This document shows, piece by piece, positions 27,599-35,859 of a DNA stretch of 64,000 nucleotides; position 1 is the first letter of the stretch, and each line of letters begins with the position of its first letter. The notes under the pieces were generated by a model. That model did not search any database. It saw only the letters and a program-made list of their open reading frames with translations, and was not told where the DNA came from. A program made the translations under genes and the position numbers. Source of the stretch: Candidatus Rifleibacteriota bacterium. Lineage in GTDB: Bacteria > Muiribacteriota > Ozemobacteria > Ozemobacterales > Ozemobacteraceae. The DNA is taken from assembly GCA_015232575.1 (NCBI GenBank), contig JADFZL010000011.1, forward strand, positions 167,755-231,754, given 5' to 3'.

Positions 27599-28876
27599 CT
27601 AAAGCCCGGTAAAGTTTTTCAGGGTAGGGAGAAGCAGACTCAAAGGCGATTGCTCACGAACTACGATAGATGCGTCACAAAGGGTTCCACTGGTGAGAAG
27701 AAGATCGGGTCCTTTTCCGGTAGACCAACGGTATCCGCTTGGGGATGTCGGATCACGTTGCAATTCAGCTCGAATACCAATCGGCGCTCCACCCGCCATA
27801 AGTGTTTGTACAAGCTGGCTGTTTCCAAGAACCGATTGCATTCCCTGAGGGGTGGCAGGGAACGGAGATACAGATAGAACTTTGCCGAGAATGAACCCAA
27901 ACTCTTCTCGTTTGACGGAAGCGGGGGTGATCTGAAGCATCATTCCAGGCTTAACCTGCTTTCCGTCTTTCAGCGACACGTAAACAACTCCTTCGAGAAG
28001 GTTTTTGTCTATACCCTGCGATTCGAAGCTGAAAACTGCCTGGGAAACTGAAACGCGGTCGCCCTCTGCGGCCATAATCTCAAGCACTCGTCCGGTTTCC
28101 GGTGCAATAATGTGCGATGTGAGCTCGCTGCGTTTTTCCAGCATCTCAACGGTGCGGCTTGCTTCTGCAATCTCAAGCTCACGAATCATGTTTTCGCGTG
28201 TCTGTCGATTGGAAAGCTCCATAGAGTCAGCTGGGAGTTGTTTCACCAGATGCTCGGTATCACGGATCACCCCTTCCAGACGTTGGATTTCCCGTTGGGA
28301 TTCGATGACCGTCTGTTTGGTAAGAAGACCTTTTTTCTGAAGTTTTTCCTGCTCTTTTGCGAGATCCACCACTACCTTTTTCTGGGACTTCAATACTTCG
28401 AGAGAATCCATGAGATTGGCTCGACGCCTCTTGGAAAGATCAGCTTGGGTCAAACGCTCGCTTTGTTGAAGCATAAAAGTTACTCTCATGCCCTCGGTCA
28501 GCTCTTTAAGACGTTGCTTTGCAGCCTGAATCTCCTTTGTCAGCTCGGGATGCTCAATCGCGGCAAGGACTTCACCTTTTTTGACCAGTTGCTCTGGTTT
28601 GACGGATATTCCCCGCAGGCAACCCGCCCCAGGTGTGAAGATGTTGAAAACTCCACCTTGAGCAAGCATAATTCCCCTGCCCCAAATCTTGGTGGGTATC
28701 GAACCACGAATTCCCCAATAAATACTCAGACCAATGAACAACAGGAAACCCAGCAAAATCAGCCAGGACCTAAGTGGAACGACAATATCCAAACGATCAA
28801 TCTGCTCAGGGGAAGAGAGACGATCTAGTGCCGCTTGCCGAAAAATGTCGGTAGATCTTCGAGAGAATGGATTCAC
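27599..28876 (-). CDS. HlyD-type periplasmic adaptor of the peptide exporter
   Basis: 425 aa from the GTG at 28876. This start is preferred because AGGAG precedes it, it avoids a 100-bp overlap with the TolC-like gene, and it gives the family N-terminus FRQAALDRLSSPEQIDRLDI, typical of NHLM-system HlyD proteins. One membrane helix (LILLGFLLFIGLSIYWGIRG), then a lipoyl-like half, a long coiled coil (about 140-260), and the second lipoyl half (IIAPETGRVLEIMAAEGDRV). It bridges the inner-membrane ABC exporters and the TolC-like channel. An in-frame ATG at 28993 is the longer alternative. Confidence 0.85.
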   Translation of the reverse strand: MNPFSRRSTDIFRQAALDRLSSPEQIDRLDIVVPLRSWLILLGFLLFIGLSIYWGIRGSIPTKIWGRGIMLAQGGVFNIFTPGAGCLRGISVKPEQLVKKGEVLAAIEHPELTKEIQAAKQRLKELTEGMRVTFMLQQSERLTQADLSKRRRANLMDSLEVLKSQKKVVVDLAKEQEKLQKKGLLTKQTVIESQREIQRLEGVIRDTEHLVKQLPADSMELSNRQTRENMIRELEIAEASRTVEMLEKRSELTSHIIAPETGRVLEIMAAEGDRVSVSQAVFSFESQGIDKNLLEGVVYVSLKDGKQVKPGMMLQITPASVKREEFGFILGKVLSVSPFPATPQGMQSVLGNSQLVQTLMAGGAPIGIRAELQRDPTSPSGYRWSTGKGPDLLLTSGTLCDASIVVREQSPLSLLLPTLKNFTGL

Positions 28877-28892
28877 ATTGCTCCTGTAGATT

Positions 28893-30500
28893 TCAAAATA
28901 AAGTGGAGGTTGAACTTGCGATTGCCATTGAGGGCGAATCGGGAAAAACGAACGACGACAATGATGGAATATCGATCGAATAGCTTTCCCCATCAGGTAT
29001 TGCTAGAGTTCCGCTTTCGAAGTGCAGTGAAACGAGTGCTTGAGCCAAAGCGACCTGCGATTGGGTGTGAGCCAACATGGCGCCGGTAAGGCGGTCTTCC
29101 AAATTGATGAGATCTATGATCGTTGTCATTCCATGATCCAGCTTGGATTTTTCATTTTCGACGGCTTGACGATATGATGAAACCGAGATTGCCGCACATT
29201 CCCTCTGGCGCAAGCTGTTCATGACTGTCGAAAAGGCAAGCGTCACACCGCTTTTAATACTGCGAATCGTTTGTTCAGTATTGATACGCAGCTTCGCTTC
29301 ATTCGCTTCATTCTGCTGGCGGGCTCCTCTGGCTGTCAGATTCCTGAGCGGAAGTTCACTATTGATCTGCATTATGACATTTATTCCGGGAATATTTTTG
29401 GAAAAGGGTGAAATATATGAAGACAAGCGGGAGTCCTCGTCGAGACCGGAATAGCCCACAGAAAGGTGGAGATCAATTTGCGGCCGCTCCTGATCTCTTG
29501 CCGCGACTGTTCGCCTGGCGGCAGCCTGCTCACGAAGCCGGATAGAGGCCAAATCAGGTCTACACATGAGAGCTGTTTGTACAAGAGATTCAGAGATCGA
29601 TGCAAATTGGGCAATTGATTCCGACGCGAGATTTGGAAATGATGCGGATGGCATCGGCATCGCTTCGATATCTTCGGAAGACATTCCGAGAAGAAGACCG
29701 AGGATTCGACGATCCTTCCGAAGCTGGACTTCACCGTCAATTCGATTAGCTTGCTTGGCGGCCAGGTTGGCTTCAACCTGGCTGCGTTCAGAGGCTGGAG
29801 TAATATCAGCCTTTATTAACTCAGCGGTTTGTCTCGCCAGAAGCTTGGCGCGTTCTTCTGCCACGGAAAGTATCTCCAGACGACGCGCGTCACCGAGATA
29901 ACTCCAGTATGCCGCGAGGGTTTGAGATAAAGCTTGATGGACCGCAGCATGCAACGCGAAAATATCCGCTTTGAGATTTAATTTCGCGGCTTCCTCCAAC
30001 TTGAAAGCAATTGCATTTTCCCCACGTCCACGGGCAAGTGGATGCTGGATAGCAAACTTCACCTCAGCCCTGTTTTCAGGCTCTTTCGAGGGAATATCCG
30101 AGTCGGTGCGGACAAAATCGAGCTCCAGCCCAAGTGTCGTTCCACTACGTAAATGATGTTCCCTGGAAATTTGATAGTTCGTTGTTTTTATTGGAAGAAA
30201 CGATCGCCCGCCCAGGTCGAAGGAATCTTCTCTCGTCATGGGTCGCAATTCATGGTTCCGAGTCAGGGTGTTGCGCAGAACAGGTTGAAATGCACCGTTG
30301 GCCTGTACCAATATTCCGCGCGAAGATTCGATTTCACGCTTCTGCAAAAGAACATCTGGATTTTCGCATAACACGCCCCGAATCACATCTTCCAACCCTA
30401 GACCTTGTGGAGAAGCGATTCTCTCGTCAGCAAAACCGGGAAATATTACAGCGACGAACAAAACCCAGGAAGTTGCAAGCAATGCCAGCCTTCCTCTCAT
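28893..30500 (-). CDS. TolC-family outer-membrane channel
   Basis: 535 aa from the ATG at 30500, chosen for AAGGG 8 nt upstream and because it opens a signal peptide (GRLALLATSWVLFVAVIFPG, cleavage near FADE). Two TolC-type halves with long helices rich in Ala/Gln/Glu (for example LLARQTAELIKADITPASER) and strands between. LNLEDV-like GLGLEDVIRGVLCENPDVLL marks the first helix. Acts as exit duct for the modified peptide. It starts 16 bp after the stop of the cNMP-binding gene, within the operon. Confidence 0.88.
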   Translation of the reverse strand: MRGRLALLATSWVLFVAVIFPGFADERIASPQGLGLEDVIRGVLCENPDVLLQKREIESSRGILVQANGAFQPVLRNTLTRNHELRPMTREDSFDLGGRSFLPIKTTNYQISREHHLRSGTTLGLELDFVRTDSDIPSKEPENRAEVKFAIQHPLARGRGENAIAFKLEEAAKLNLKADIFALHAAVHQALSQTLAAYWSYLGDARRLEILSVAEERAKLLARQTAELIKADITPASERSQVEANLAAKQANRIDGEVQLRKDRRILGLLLGMSSEDIEAMPMPSASFPNLASESIAQFASISESLVQTALMCRPDLASIRLREQAAARRTVAARDQERPQIDLHLSVGYSGLDEDSRLSSYISPFSKNIPGINVIMQINSELPLRNLTARGARQQNEANEAKLRINTEQTIRSIKSGVTLAFSTVMNSLRQRECAAISVSSYRQAVENEKSKLDHGMTTIIDLINLEDRLTGAMLAHTQSQVALAQALVSLHFESGTLAIPDGESYSIDIPSLSSFVFPDSPSMAIASSTSTLF

Positions 30501-30516
30501 TGGTATAACCCTTGCC

Positions 30517-31059
30517 TCATTGTCCGCGTAACCGTTGAAGAATCGTGTCAAATCTAGCGCCTGCTAATGAAACATTGTCGAGAACAGCCAGATCAATTTC
30601 GTCATCGTATTCGATATCACTTTCGAGCTTGTCGTTATCACCATATCCCATTCTTTGCATAGTTCCGCGCAAACGATCAGAAAGAAAAACCGCAATGGCA
30701 TGGTAAAAACGGGCAGCAAAGGGAATATCTGTTTGCAGCGCCCGTGTCAACTCGGTCTGATTGACAGCGAGCACAACCGAATCGCTGAGGGCAGTGACGG
30801 TGGCAGAAGGCGGCCGCGAATCAACGCAGGACATTTCTCCGAGGATTTCCCCTGCGCCGATACGTGCAATCTCGCGATGATTCAACGCTTTGACTGTAAT
30901 CGAAAAAATGCCATCAAGAACGATGAAGAGGCTATCGATTTGCTTGCCTTCCTCCACGAGAATAGTCCCACTTTTTACAGACCTGCGGCACCCCTTCTTG
31001 ATTAACCATTCGATATCAGAGTCAGTAAATTCGCGAAGAATGAACAAAACCTTTTTCAT
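30517..31059 (-). CDS. Cyclic-nucleotide-binding-domain protein
   Basis: 180 aa. A CRP-like beta-barrel at about residues 10-125: IKKGCRRSVKSGTILVEEG, FIVLDGIFSITV, IGAGEILGEMSCVDSRPPSA (the phosphate-binding cassette GEM...RPPSA) and ATVTALSDSVVLAVNQ. There is no helix-turn-helix behind it, only an acidic tail, so it is not a CRP-type DNA-binding regulator. First gene of the RiPP operon (AGGA before the ATG). Small proteins of this kind accompany NHLM peptide-export systems; the role may be gating of export by a cyclic nucleotide, which is inference. Confidence 0.8.
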   Translation of the reverse strand: MKKVLFILREFTDSDIEWLIKKGCRRSVKSGTILVEEGKQIDSLFIVLDGIFSITVKALNHREIARIGAGEILGEMSCVDSRPPSATVTALSDSVVLAVNQTELTRALQTDIPFAARFYHAIAVFLSDRLRGTMQRMGYGDNDKLESDIEYDDEIDLAVLDNVSLAGARFDTILQRLRGQ

Positions 31060-31415
31060 TTTCTCAATCCTACTTTAGTTTAGTACAACCTTGGAAAAGT
31101 TATAATAAATTTCAATTTAAAAGAGATCCATAAAAAAAACAACAGCAATTCCAGTTCGAGTTTCTATGCTTACAAATATTTGCATTTTATCAGAGTTTAA
31201 ATCTTTTGGAATTAAGCATAATATTCTTTTTTAATTGCTTTTTGATGCAAGGAAAGTAGCTTGGACATAAGAACAACCTTCCTTATGAGATATCCTGATT
31301 TAACCCGCCTAAGCTATCACAAATGAAAATGTTTGACAAGAAGTTTTGTTATCTGTTCAAACATAATCAAACATTTTATTTCAGTGAAATTTTATGATAG
31401 GATTATTGTTGCAGG
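31060..31415. other. AT-rich divergent spacer
   Basis: 356 bp between the divergent starts of the RiPP operon (minus) and the short gene at 31416 (plus). It must hold the operon promoter, but although there is a TATAAC on the minus strand near 31103, no -35 fits it well. No coding potential or repeat seen. Confidence 0.5.
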
Positions 31416-31823
31416 ATGAAAAATTTACGAGATGAAATAAATGAATACCATCTTAAGGAAAAATTCGGTAACCATTACAGTGACAAATTCTGCACACCAG
31501 AAAATAAGTTGGAGTTAACATTACCAAGCCGAAGAAAGGCGGATATTGCCATTTTGAGAAGCATTGGAAATTCTAAATACCCTATTCTATTTTTAGTTTG
31601 TCTCCTTTTTCTCTTTTTTCAAATCAATCAAAAATGCGCAGCCAAATTAAAAGTAAAAAACATTAAAAGATTGGCTGATGGCACTTCTCCCGATCTATCA
31701 TTTGATGGGCGGTACATTGCTTTTAATAAAAAATTAGACAATTTTCCTAATGAATTATTAGGAAAATTCCTGGAGGCAATAAATAACTTGGGTTTAAGGC
31801 TAAGAAGCCTAAAAGGAAAGTGA
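31416..31823 (+). pseudogene. Truncated exported beta-propeller (PD40/TolB-like) remnant
   Basis: 135 codons. After about 45 residues without recognisable features comes a hydrophobic segment (YPILFLVCLLFLFFQINQK), then one PD40-type blade start (IKRLADGTSPDLSFDGRYIA), the first repeat of TolB-like propellers. The reading frame then stops within 35 codons, where a propeller would need several hundred more residues. A perfect 12-bp inverted repeat (31740-31768) lies just past the end of the similarity. The stop abuts the ATG of the next gene. I read it as a decayed or rearranged gene; a genuine short membrane protein is the alternative. Confidence 0.4.
31740..31768. repeat. Perfect 12-bp inverted repeat
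   Basis: AATTTTCCTAAT (31740-31751), 5-nt loop, ATTAGGAAAATT (31757-31768), at the point where the propeller similarity of the surrounding reading frame ends. No T-run, so not a standard terminator. Confidence 0.8.
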
Positions 31824-32663
31824 ATGGTTAAGTGTCCGAAATGTAACAATTCGATCCAGCCAAACGATGTTTCTTTGAAAAATCTGAAGGGATATTGTGG
31901 CAAGTGCGACCATTTATTCTCGATTTCCCTAGGTACAACGAATCCCTCAGCCCTCCCTGCTCATACGCCAGAAACCCATAATAAATGGGAAATTCCACGT
32001 CAGGAGCCTCTCGATCCCATTCAAAAGTCAGATACTCAGACCATTTTCCTTAGAAAGCCCGTTCCACCGCCGCCACTTCCAAGAGACCTTTCGATGAAAT
32101 TCTCAGGTGACATGCTGCACTTCTCCTATTCATGGTTCTCTCCGATGAACCTTATATTGTCAGCTATTGGTTTCGTATTTGTGGCAACCATTGCTGGGAT
32201 GTGTTTGAAGGCCTACCTGGATACGAAAGATATTTACTGGCTGCTTATAACATTTTGTTTCGTGTCGATTCCGGGCTACATTGCCCTGGCCTTGTCCTTT
32301 AACTCGACAAGGATCAAGGTCAGCCGGGAAATGATCACTGTGACAATGGGACCAATTCCATGGTGGAGAGGAAGTCCATCATATGAGCTGTCGGAAATCC
32401 TTCATTTCATCCATCAAGAATCCGAACCCACAGAGATTTTCAAATACCTCCACCATTCGACGTTTGGGAGACTAATTATGGAGACCGGAATAGTTGATCA
32501 GAGTTCCATTGAACGATACCATGCTCTATTCGCCCGGTTGAAGGAAGGCGATATCGTTTTCTTAACCGAAAATAGTTGGGGCGGGGAAAAAATCGATTTC
32601 ATAATTTGGGCAATTGAGAACTTCCAGAACTCCCAACCCGACCCCGGAAACAGCGAGTTTTGA
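31824..32663 (+). CDS. Zinc-ribbon membrane protein of unknown function
   Basis: 279 aa. The N-terminus VKCPKCNNSIQPNDV...LKGYCGKCDHLFSI is a four-Cys zinc ribbon (CX2C...CX2C) like the MJ0042 type. A Pro-rich linker (PVPPPPLP) leads to two membrane helices at about 108-130 and 140-155, and a soluble C-terminal domain of about 115 residues with strands resembling a PH-like fold (TRIKVSREMITVTMGPIPWW). The start directly follows the stop of the preceding reading frame. Composition is less AT-rich than its left neighbour. Function unknown. Confidence 0.7.
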   Translation: MVKCPKCNNSIQPNDVSLKNLKGYCGKCDHLFSISLGTTNPSALPAHTPETHNKWEIPRQEPLDPIQKSDTQTIFLRKPVPPPPLPRDLSMKFSGDMLHFSYSWFSPMNLILSAIGFVFVATIAGMCLKAYLDTKDIYWLLITFCFVSIPGYIALALSFNSTRIKVSREMITVTMGPIPWWRGSPSYELSEILHFIHQESEPTEIFKYLHHSTFGRLIMETGIVDQSSIERYHALFARLKEGDIVFLTENSWGGEKIDFIIWAIENFQNSQPDPGNSEF

Positions 32664-32674
32664 ATAGTTTTCTG

Positions 32675-33157
32675 CTACAGTGTTGCTGAAAGTGGTCTTT
32701 TTATAAACTCGACTTCAGGAATTGATGCGGAAATTGTTAATATTGCAACTGATGCTTCAGAATTTCCTCTGGGTGATGACGGGCTGCCGGGGTTGAGAAA
32801 CCACATTCCTGCAGATTTGACAAACTCAGGGACATGGGTATGCCCATGAATAATCATGCTGCAGGAATTGCTTTTTCTGGAATAGGCCTCTGCTTTAATG
32901 TGCGCCACTGCAACTGAGAAGCCGCTCTGAATCTCAATTTCCCTGAATGGTGGCAGATCGCTGCGGTATTCATCCATGTTGCCCTTGACTGCATAAACCG
33001 GAGCAATAGCTGATAAGTCATTCACAAGATCAAAGTCGGTAAGATCTCCGGCGTGAAAGATCATATCGACGCTTTCAAATGCCCCAACTATCCAGGAAGG
33101 TAATGAATACTCGGTGAAAGCTTTATAATGCGTGTCAGAAATTACTCCAATTTTCAT
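32675..33157 (-). CDS. YfcE/MJ0936-type metallophosphoesterase
   Basis: 160 aa from the ATG at 33157 (a TTG at 33166 is possible). Calcineurin-like motifs in order: GVISDTH, FHAGDLTD, VKGNMD, IHGHTH and the C-terminal NPGSPSSPRG that identifies the YfcE/MJ0936 subfamily of small phosphodiesterases using two metal ions (usually Mn). Cytoplasmic, single domain, normal length. The physiological substrate of the family is often unknown. Convergent with the zinc-ribbon gene, 11 bp apart. Confidence 0.9.
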   Translation of the reverse strand: MKIGVISDTHYKAFTEYSLPSWIVGAFESVDMIFHAGDLTDFDLVNDLSAIAPVYAVKGNMDEYRSDLPPFREIEIQSGFSVAVAHIKAEAYSRKSNSCSMIIHGHTHVPEFVKSAGMWFLNPGSPSSPRGNSEASVAILTISASIPEVEFIKRPLSATL

Positions 33158-33299
33158 AAGGTACAATACTCCAATGAATGTTTACACTGCGCATTTTTAT
33201 ATATATTCCGTGTAAATCCGTGTTTTCCGTGGTTAAAACTCAAATTCTACTTGTCTATCAGTTAAACACTGAGCCACCCAATTTTGCATAATTAGAAAG

Positions 33300-33917
33300 T
33301 TATTTCCGTGTCGCTGCCTTTGGATAATCAGCAAGATGAGGTTTTATTGCATTGCCAAGCCAGGCAATTGTTTTTCCAAGATTCATCATGTTTGCCATGC
33401 CTTCAAGGTCGCCGCTGACTTCTCCTTTTTCTCTGCCAACGCAGAAGTTCCAGTAAGTTGAACCAGGAACAATCATTCCAGTAATCAGAAACAGATGATT
33501 AATTGAATCAAAAGTATGAGTTGCACCGCCGCGCCTTACTGCAACAGCCGCTGCTCCGATTTTACCTGAAAAGATTCTTCCATTTGCCATCGAAACTGAA
33601 CCTGCACGGTCAATCAATGCTTTCATTTCAGAAGTCACATCAGTAAAATATGTGGGTGAGCCAAGAATAATTGCGTCAGCTTCAATTAATTTTGCCATGC
33701 AGTCATTAAAAGAATCTTCAGTGATGACGCACTTTTTATCCTGCTTTTCATAGCATCGCCTGCAAGCAAGACATCCACGCATCGGCTTTCCACCAATCTG
33801 AATTATTTCTGTTTCCCATCCGGATTCGGCAATCGGTTCAAGAATTTTGCTTAAAAGAGTATGCGTATTTCCATCTTTTCTCGGACTTCCATTCACTGCT
33901 ACTGCTTTCATTTTCAT
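33300..33917 (-). CDS. Flavodoxin-family NADPH-dependent FMN reductase / iron-sulfur flavoprotein
   Basis: 205 aa. The FMN phosphate loop is AVNGSPRKDGNTHTLL; the cysteine segment MRGCLACRRCYEKQDKKCVI (CX2CX2C...C) fits iron-sulfur flavoproteins; AIILGSPTYFTDVTSEMKAL and IDRAG form the flavin pocket. It likely transfers electrons from NAD(P)H or ferredoxin to quinones or small oxidants. It stands alone on the minus strand. The gap to the phosphoesterase contains AT-rich DNA and a TCCGTGTAAATCCGTGTTTT motif near 33208, reminiscent of common intergenic repeats. Confidence 0.88.
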   Translation of the reverse strand: MKMKAVAVNGSPRKDGNTHTLLSKILEPIAESGWETEIIQIGGKPMRGCLACRRCYEKQDKKCVITEDSFNDCMAKLIEADAIILGSPTYFTDVTSEMKALIDRAGSVSMANGRIFSGKIGAAAVAVRRGGATHTFDSINHLFLITGMIVPGSTYWNFCVGREKGEVSGDLEGMANMMNLGKTIAWLGNAIKPHLADYPKAATRK

Positions 33918-34199
33918 TTTTTTCTCCTGATCTTTTGATACCTATAAACGCAATGTGGCAGGCTAATTGCCTATATCCCGAACCACTATAACACATAGAG
34001 GAAAGATCGTCAAAATTACATTTATTTAAGAAAAATATGAAACAAAATTTGAAACTTCACTTGTGAAAAAATAGAGAACCATGTAAAATACTACCGATGC
34101 CTGCAATCATATCGACTGTATGACTTCTATTCTTGCGTTCATTTTCAGGCAGGCAAATACTTCGCTTTATGATAACAGTAAAGAAAAAGGATACATATT

Positions 34200-34736
34200 G
34201 TGGTTAATGAATTGCTGAAAAAACGTATTGGAGCAGCTTTTATAGATCTTGTAACTGTTGGAGCTCTGTGTATACTTGTTCACATGCCATGGAAAATACT
34301 TCCATTCCCAGCGATTATCTCTTCGATGTTGTCTATTATGACTTTACTCTTTTTCGGAGCAATAATTCTGCTGAAAGACGCTCCATATAGGTTTGAAGGC
34401 ATGGGAGTTGTACTTGAGCACCAGTCTCCGGGTAAGAAAGCAATGAGAATAGCGGTTACGAAATCAGATGGTGTGAACTCCATAGATGTAACTGCCTCAA
34501 TTACACGCAACCTTATTCTTGCACTTCCATATTTCTGGAGTGCTTTTATTGTATTCTTTCATGCTCTTCCATTGCCGTTTCCACAATTGCGGTGGATACT
34601 TATTTCATCTTTTGCACTGATTGGTTTTTTTGGAATGATAGGGATTTTAGGTTTCGAAATATATAACATGTACAAAGACCCGGATGGTTTGAGAATGGGG
34701 GACAAAAAAGCTGGCACAAGAGTTGTAGAATTGTGA
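34200..34736 (+). CDS. RDD-family membrane protein
   Basis: 178 aa with a GTG start at 34200, AAAGG 9 nt upstream. The N-terminal LLKKRIGAAFIDLVTVGALC matches the Arg-Asp start of the RDD family (R..a.~iD), followed by four hydrophobic segments and the loop SPGKKAMRI seen in RDD proteins (G..~lgi.v). Integral inner-membrane protein with uncertain role; some members affect sodium/proton exchange. It heads a probable operon with two TlpA-like proteins and a parvulin. Confidence 0.75.
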   Translation: MVNELLKKRIGAAFIDLVTVGALCILVHMPWKILPFPAIISSMLSIMTLLFFGAIILLKDAPYRFEGMGVVLEHQSPGKKAMRIAVTKSDGVNSIDVTASITRNLILALPYFWSAFIVFFHALPLPFPQLRWILISSFALIGFFGMIGILGFEIYNMYKDPDGLRMGDKKAGTRVVEL

Positions 34737-34746
34737 AAATGCTGAA

Positions 34747-35259
34747 ATGAATAGAAACCAGATCCTTCTCATAATAATACTCTTTATCACTGTACCGCTT
34801 ATCTGGTTCTTTGTTCCAGAATCAAACCCCGGAACCATGAGATCTCTCGAAGGAGTAACACTTTCGAATCTGAATGGCGAAAAATTCAGAATCTCAAGTA
34901 TTTTTGCCAATAAGAAAACTTTGCTTGTATTCTGGTCTATTACATGTGGAAGCTGCATTGAGGAAATTCCATTTATTATGAAGCTTCAGAACCAGTTCAG
35001 AGATAAAATTACTGTCATTGGAGTTCACCCGGCTGGTTTCCCTCTGAAGAAAATTCAGAAATTTGTCCGGAAATATACCCCGCCAATTACCTATTTGATT
35101 GCAGTTGACGACGAATCCAGACTTTCGCAGAGTTTTGAAGTGTCTGTTCTGCCCAAAGTAGTTCTGGTCGATGAAAGAGGGCGACAACTGTATTCCCATG
35201 TCGGCTATGAAGAATCAATGGAAAAGGAAGTTGAAGCGTCCATTTTGAAGCTGTTGTAA
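34747..35259 (+). CDS. Membrane-anchored TlpA-like thioredoxin
   Basis: 170 aa. An N-terminal anchor (ILLIIILFITVPLIWFFVP), then a thioredoxin fold: LLVFWSITCGSCIEEIPFIM with the redox pair CGSC, and SVLPKVVLVDERG with the cis-Pro loop. Faces the periplasm and would reduce or isomerise disulfides, as in cytochrome c maturation (ResA/TlpA-like). It is 10 bp after the RDD gene and 14 bp before the second TlpA-like gene, close to a multiheme cytochrome, which supports that role. Confidence 0.85.
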   Translation: MNRNQILLIIILFITVPLIWFFVPESNPGTMRSLEGVTLSNLNGEKFRISSIFANKKTLLVFWSITCGSCIEEIPFIMKLQNQFRDKITVIGVHPAGFPLKKIQKFVRKYTPPITYLIAVDDESRLSQSFEVSVLPKVVLVDERGRQLYSHVGYEESMEKEVEASILKLL

Positions 35260-35273
35260 AGGGAAATTATCTT

Positions 35274-35858
35274 ATGAAACTCATTCAATCTTTTATTAAT
35301 ACTATTCTTTTGCTGTTATTTACTTTTTCAGCAGGTTCTGTTATTGCAACGGATGATATTTCGTCCGAAACGAGCAGGATACTGAAACCAGGTCAGAGCG
35401 CCCCGATTTCTTCATTATTTAATCTTGAGGAAAAATCTGTTCGTTTTCCCGCAAAAGAGCAATGGAGTCTTGTACTTTTCTGGTCACTTTTCTGTCATTC
35501 ATGTCTTGAAGAAATTCCAGTGATACTTCAGGAAATTTCAGAAATGCAGAACATTTCGGTTGAAACATATCTGGTTTCAATTGATACAGCCAGAATGAAA
35601 AAAGGAATACAGAACTATCTCAGAAAACGTGCATTAAAAGCTGATGTTCTGCTTGATGAAATTGCCTCTCAGTCGTATATTGCTGCAGACCTCTGGGGAG
35701 TCAAAACTACACCTTCGGTTTTTCTCATTTCACCGTCAGGTGAAATAGTTTTTTCCCATGAAGGTCCATTTGATACAAATTTACTCTGGAAAGTACTTAC
35801 AGAAAATTCGCAAAAGAAACCAGCATGTAAAGAGACGGGTAATCTCTGCAAGGACTAA
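35274..35858 (+). CDS. Second exported TlpA-like thioredoxin
   Basis: 194 aa. Signal peptide IQSFINTILLLLFTFSAGSV, then a thioredoxin fold with LVLFWSLFCHSCLEEIPVIL (active site CHSC, the dipeptide CH rather than CGSC) and the cis-Pro loop GVKTTPSVFLISPSGE. The C-terminal tail has two further cysteines (PACKETGNLCKD). The different active-site dipeptide from its neighbour suggests different redox potentials, so the pair may act in series. Ends 1 bp before the parvulin gene. Confidence 0.85.
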   Translation: MKLIQSFINTILLLLFTFSAGSVIATDDISSETSRILKPGQSAPISSLFNLEEKSVRFPAKEQWSLVLFWSLFCHSCLEEIPVILQEISEMQNISVETYLVSIDTARMKKGIQNYLRKRALKADVLLDEIASQSYIAADLWGVKTTPSVFLISPSGEIVFSHEGPFDTNLLWKVLTENSQKKPACKETGNLCKD

Positions 35859-35859
35859 A

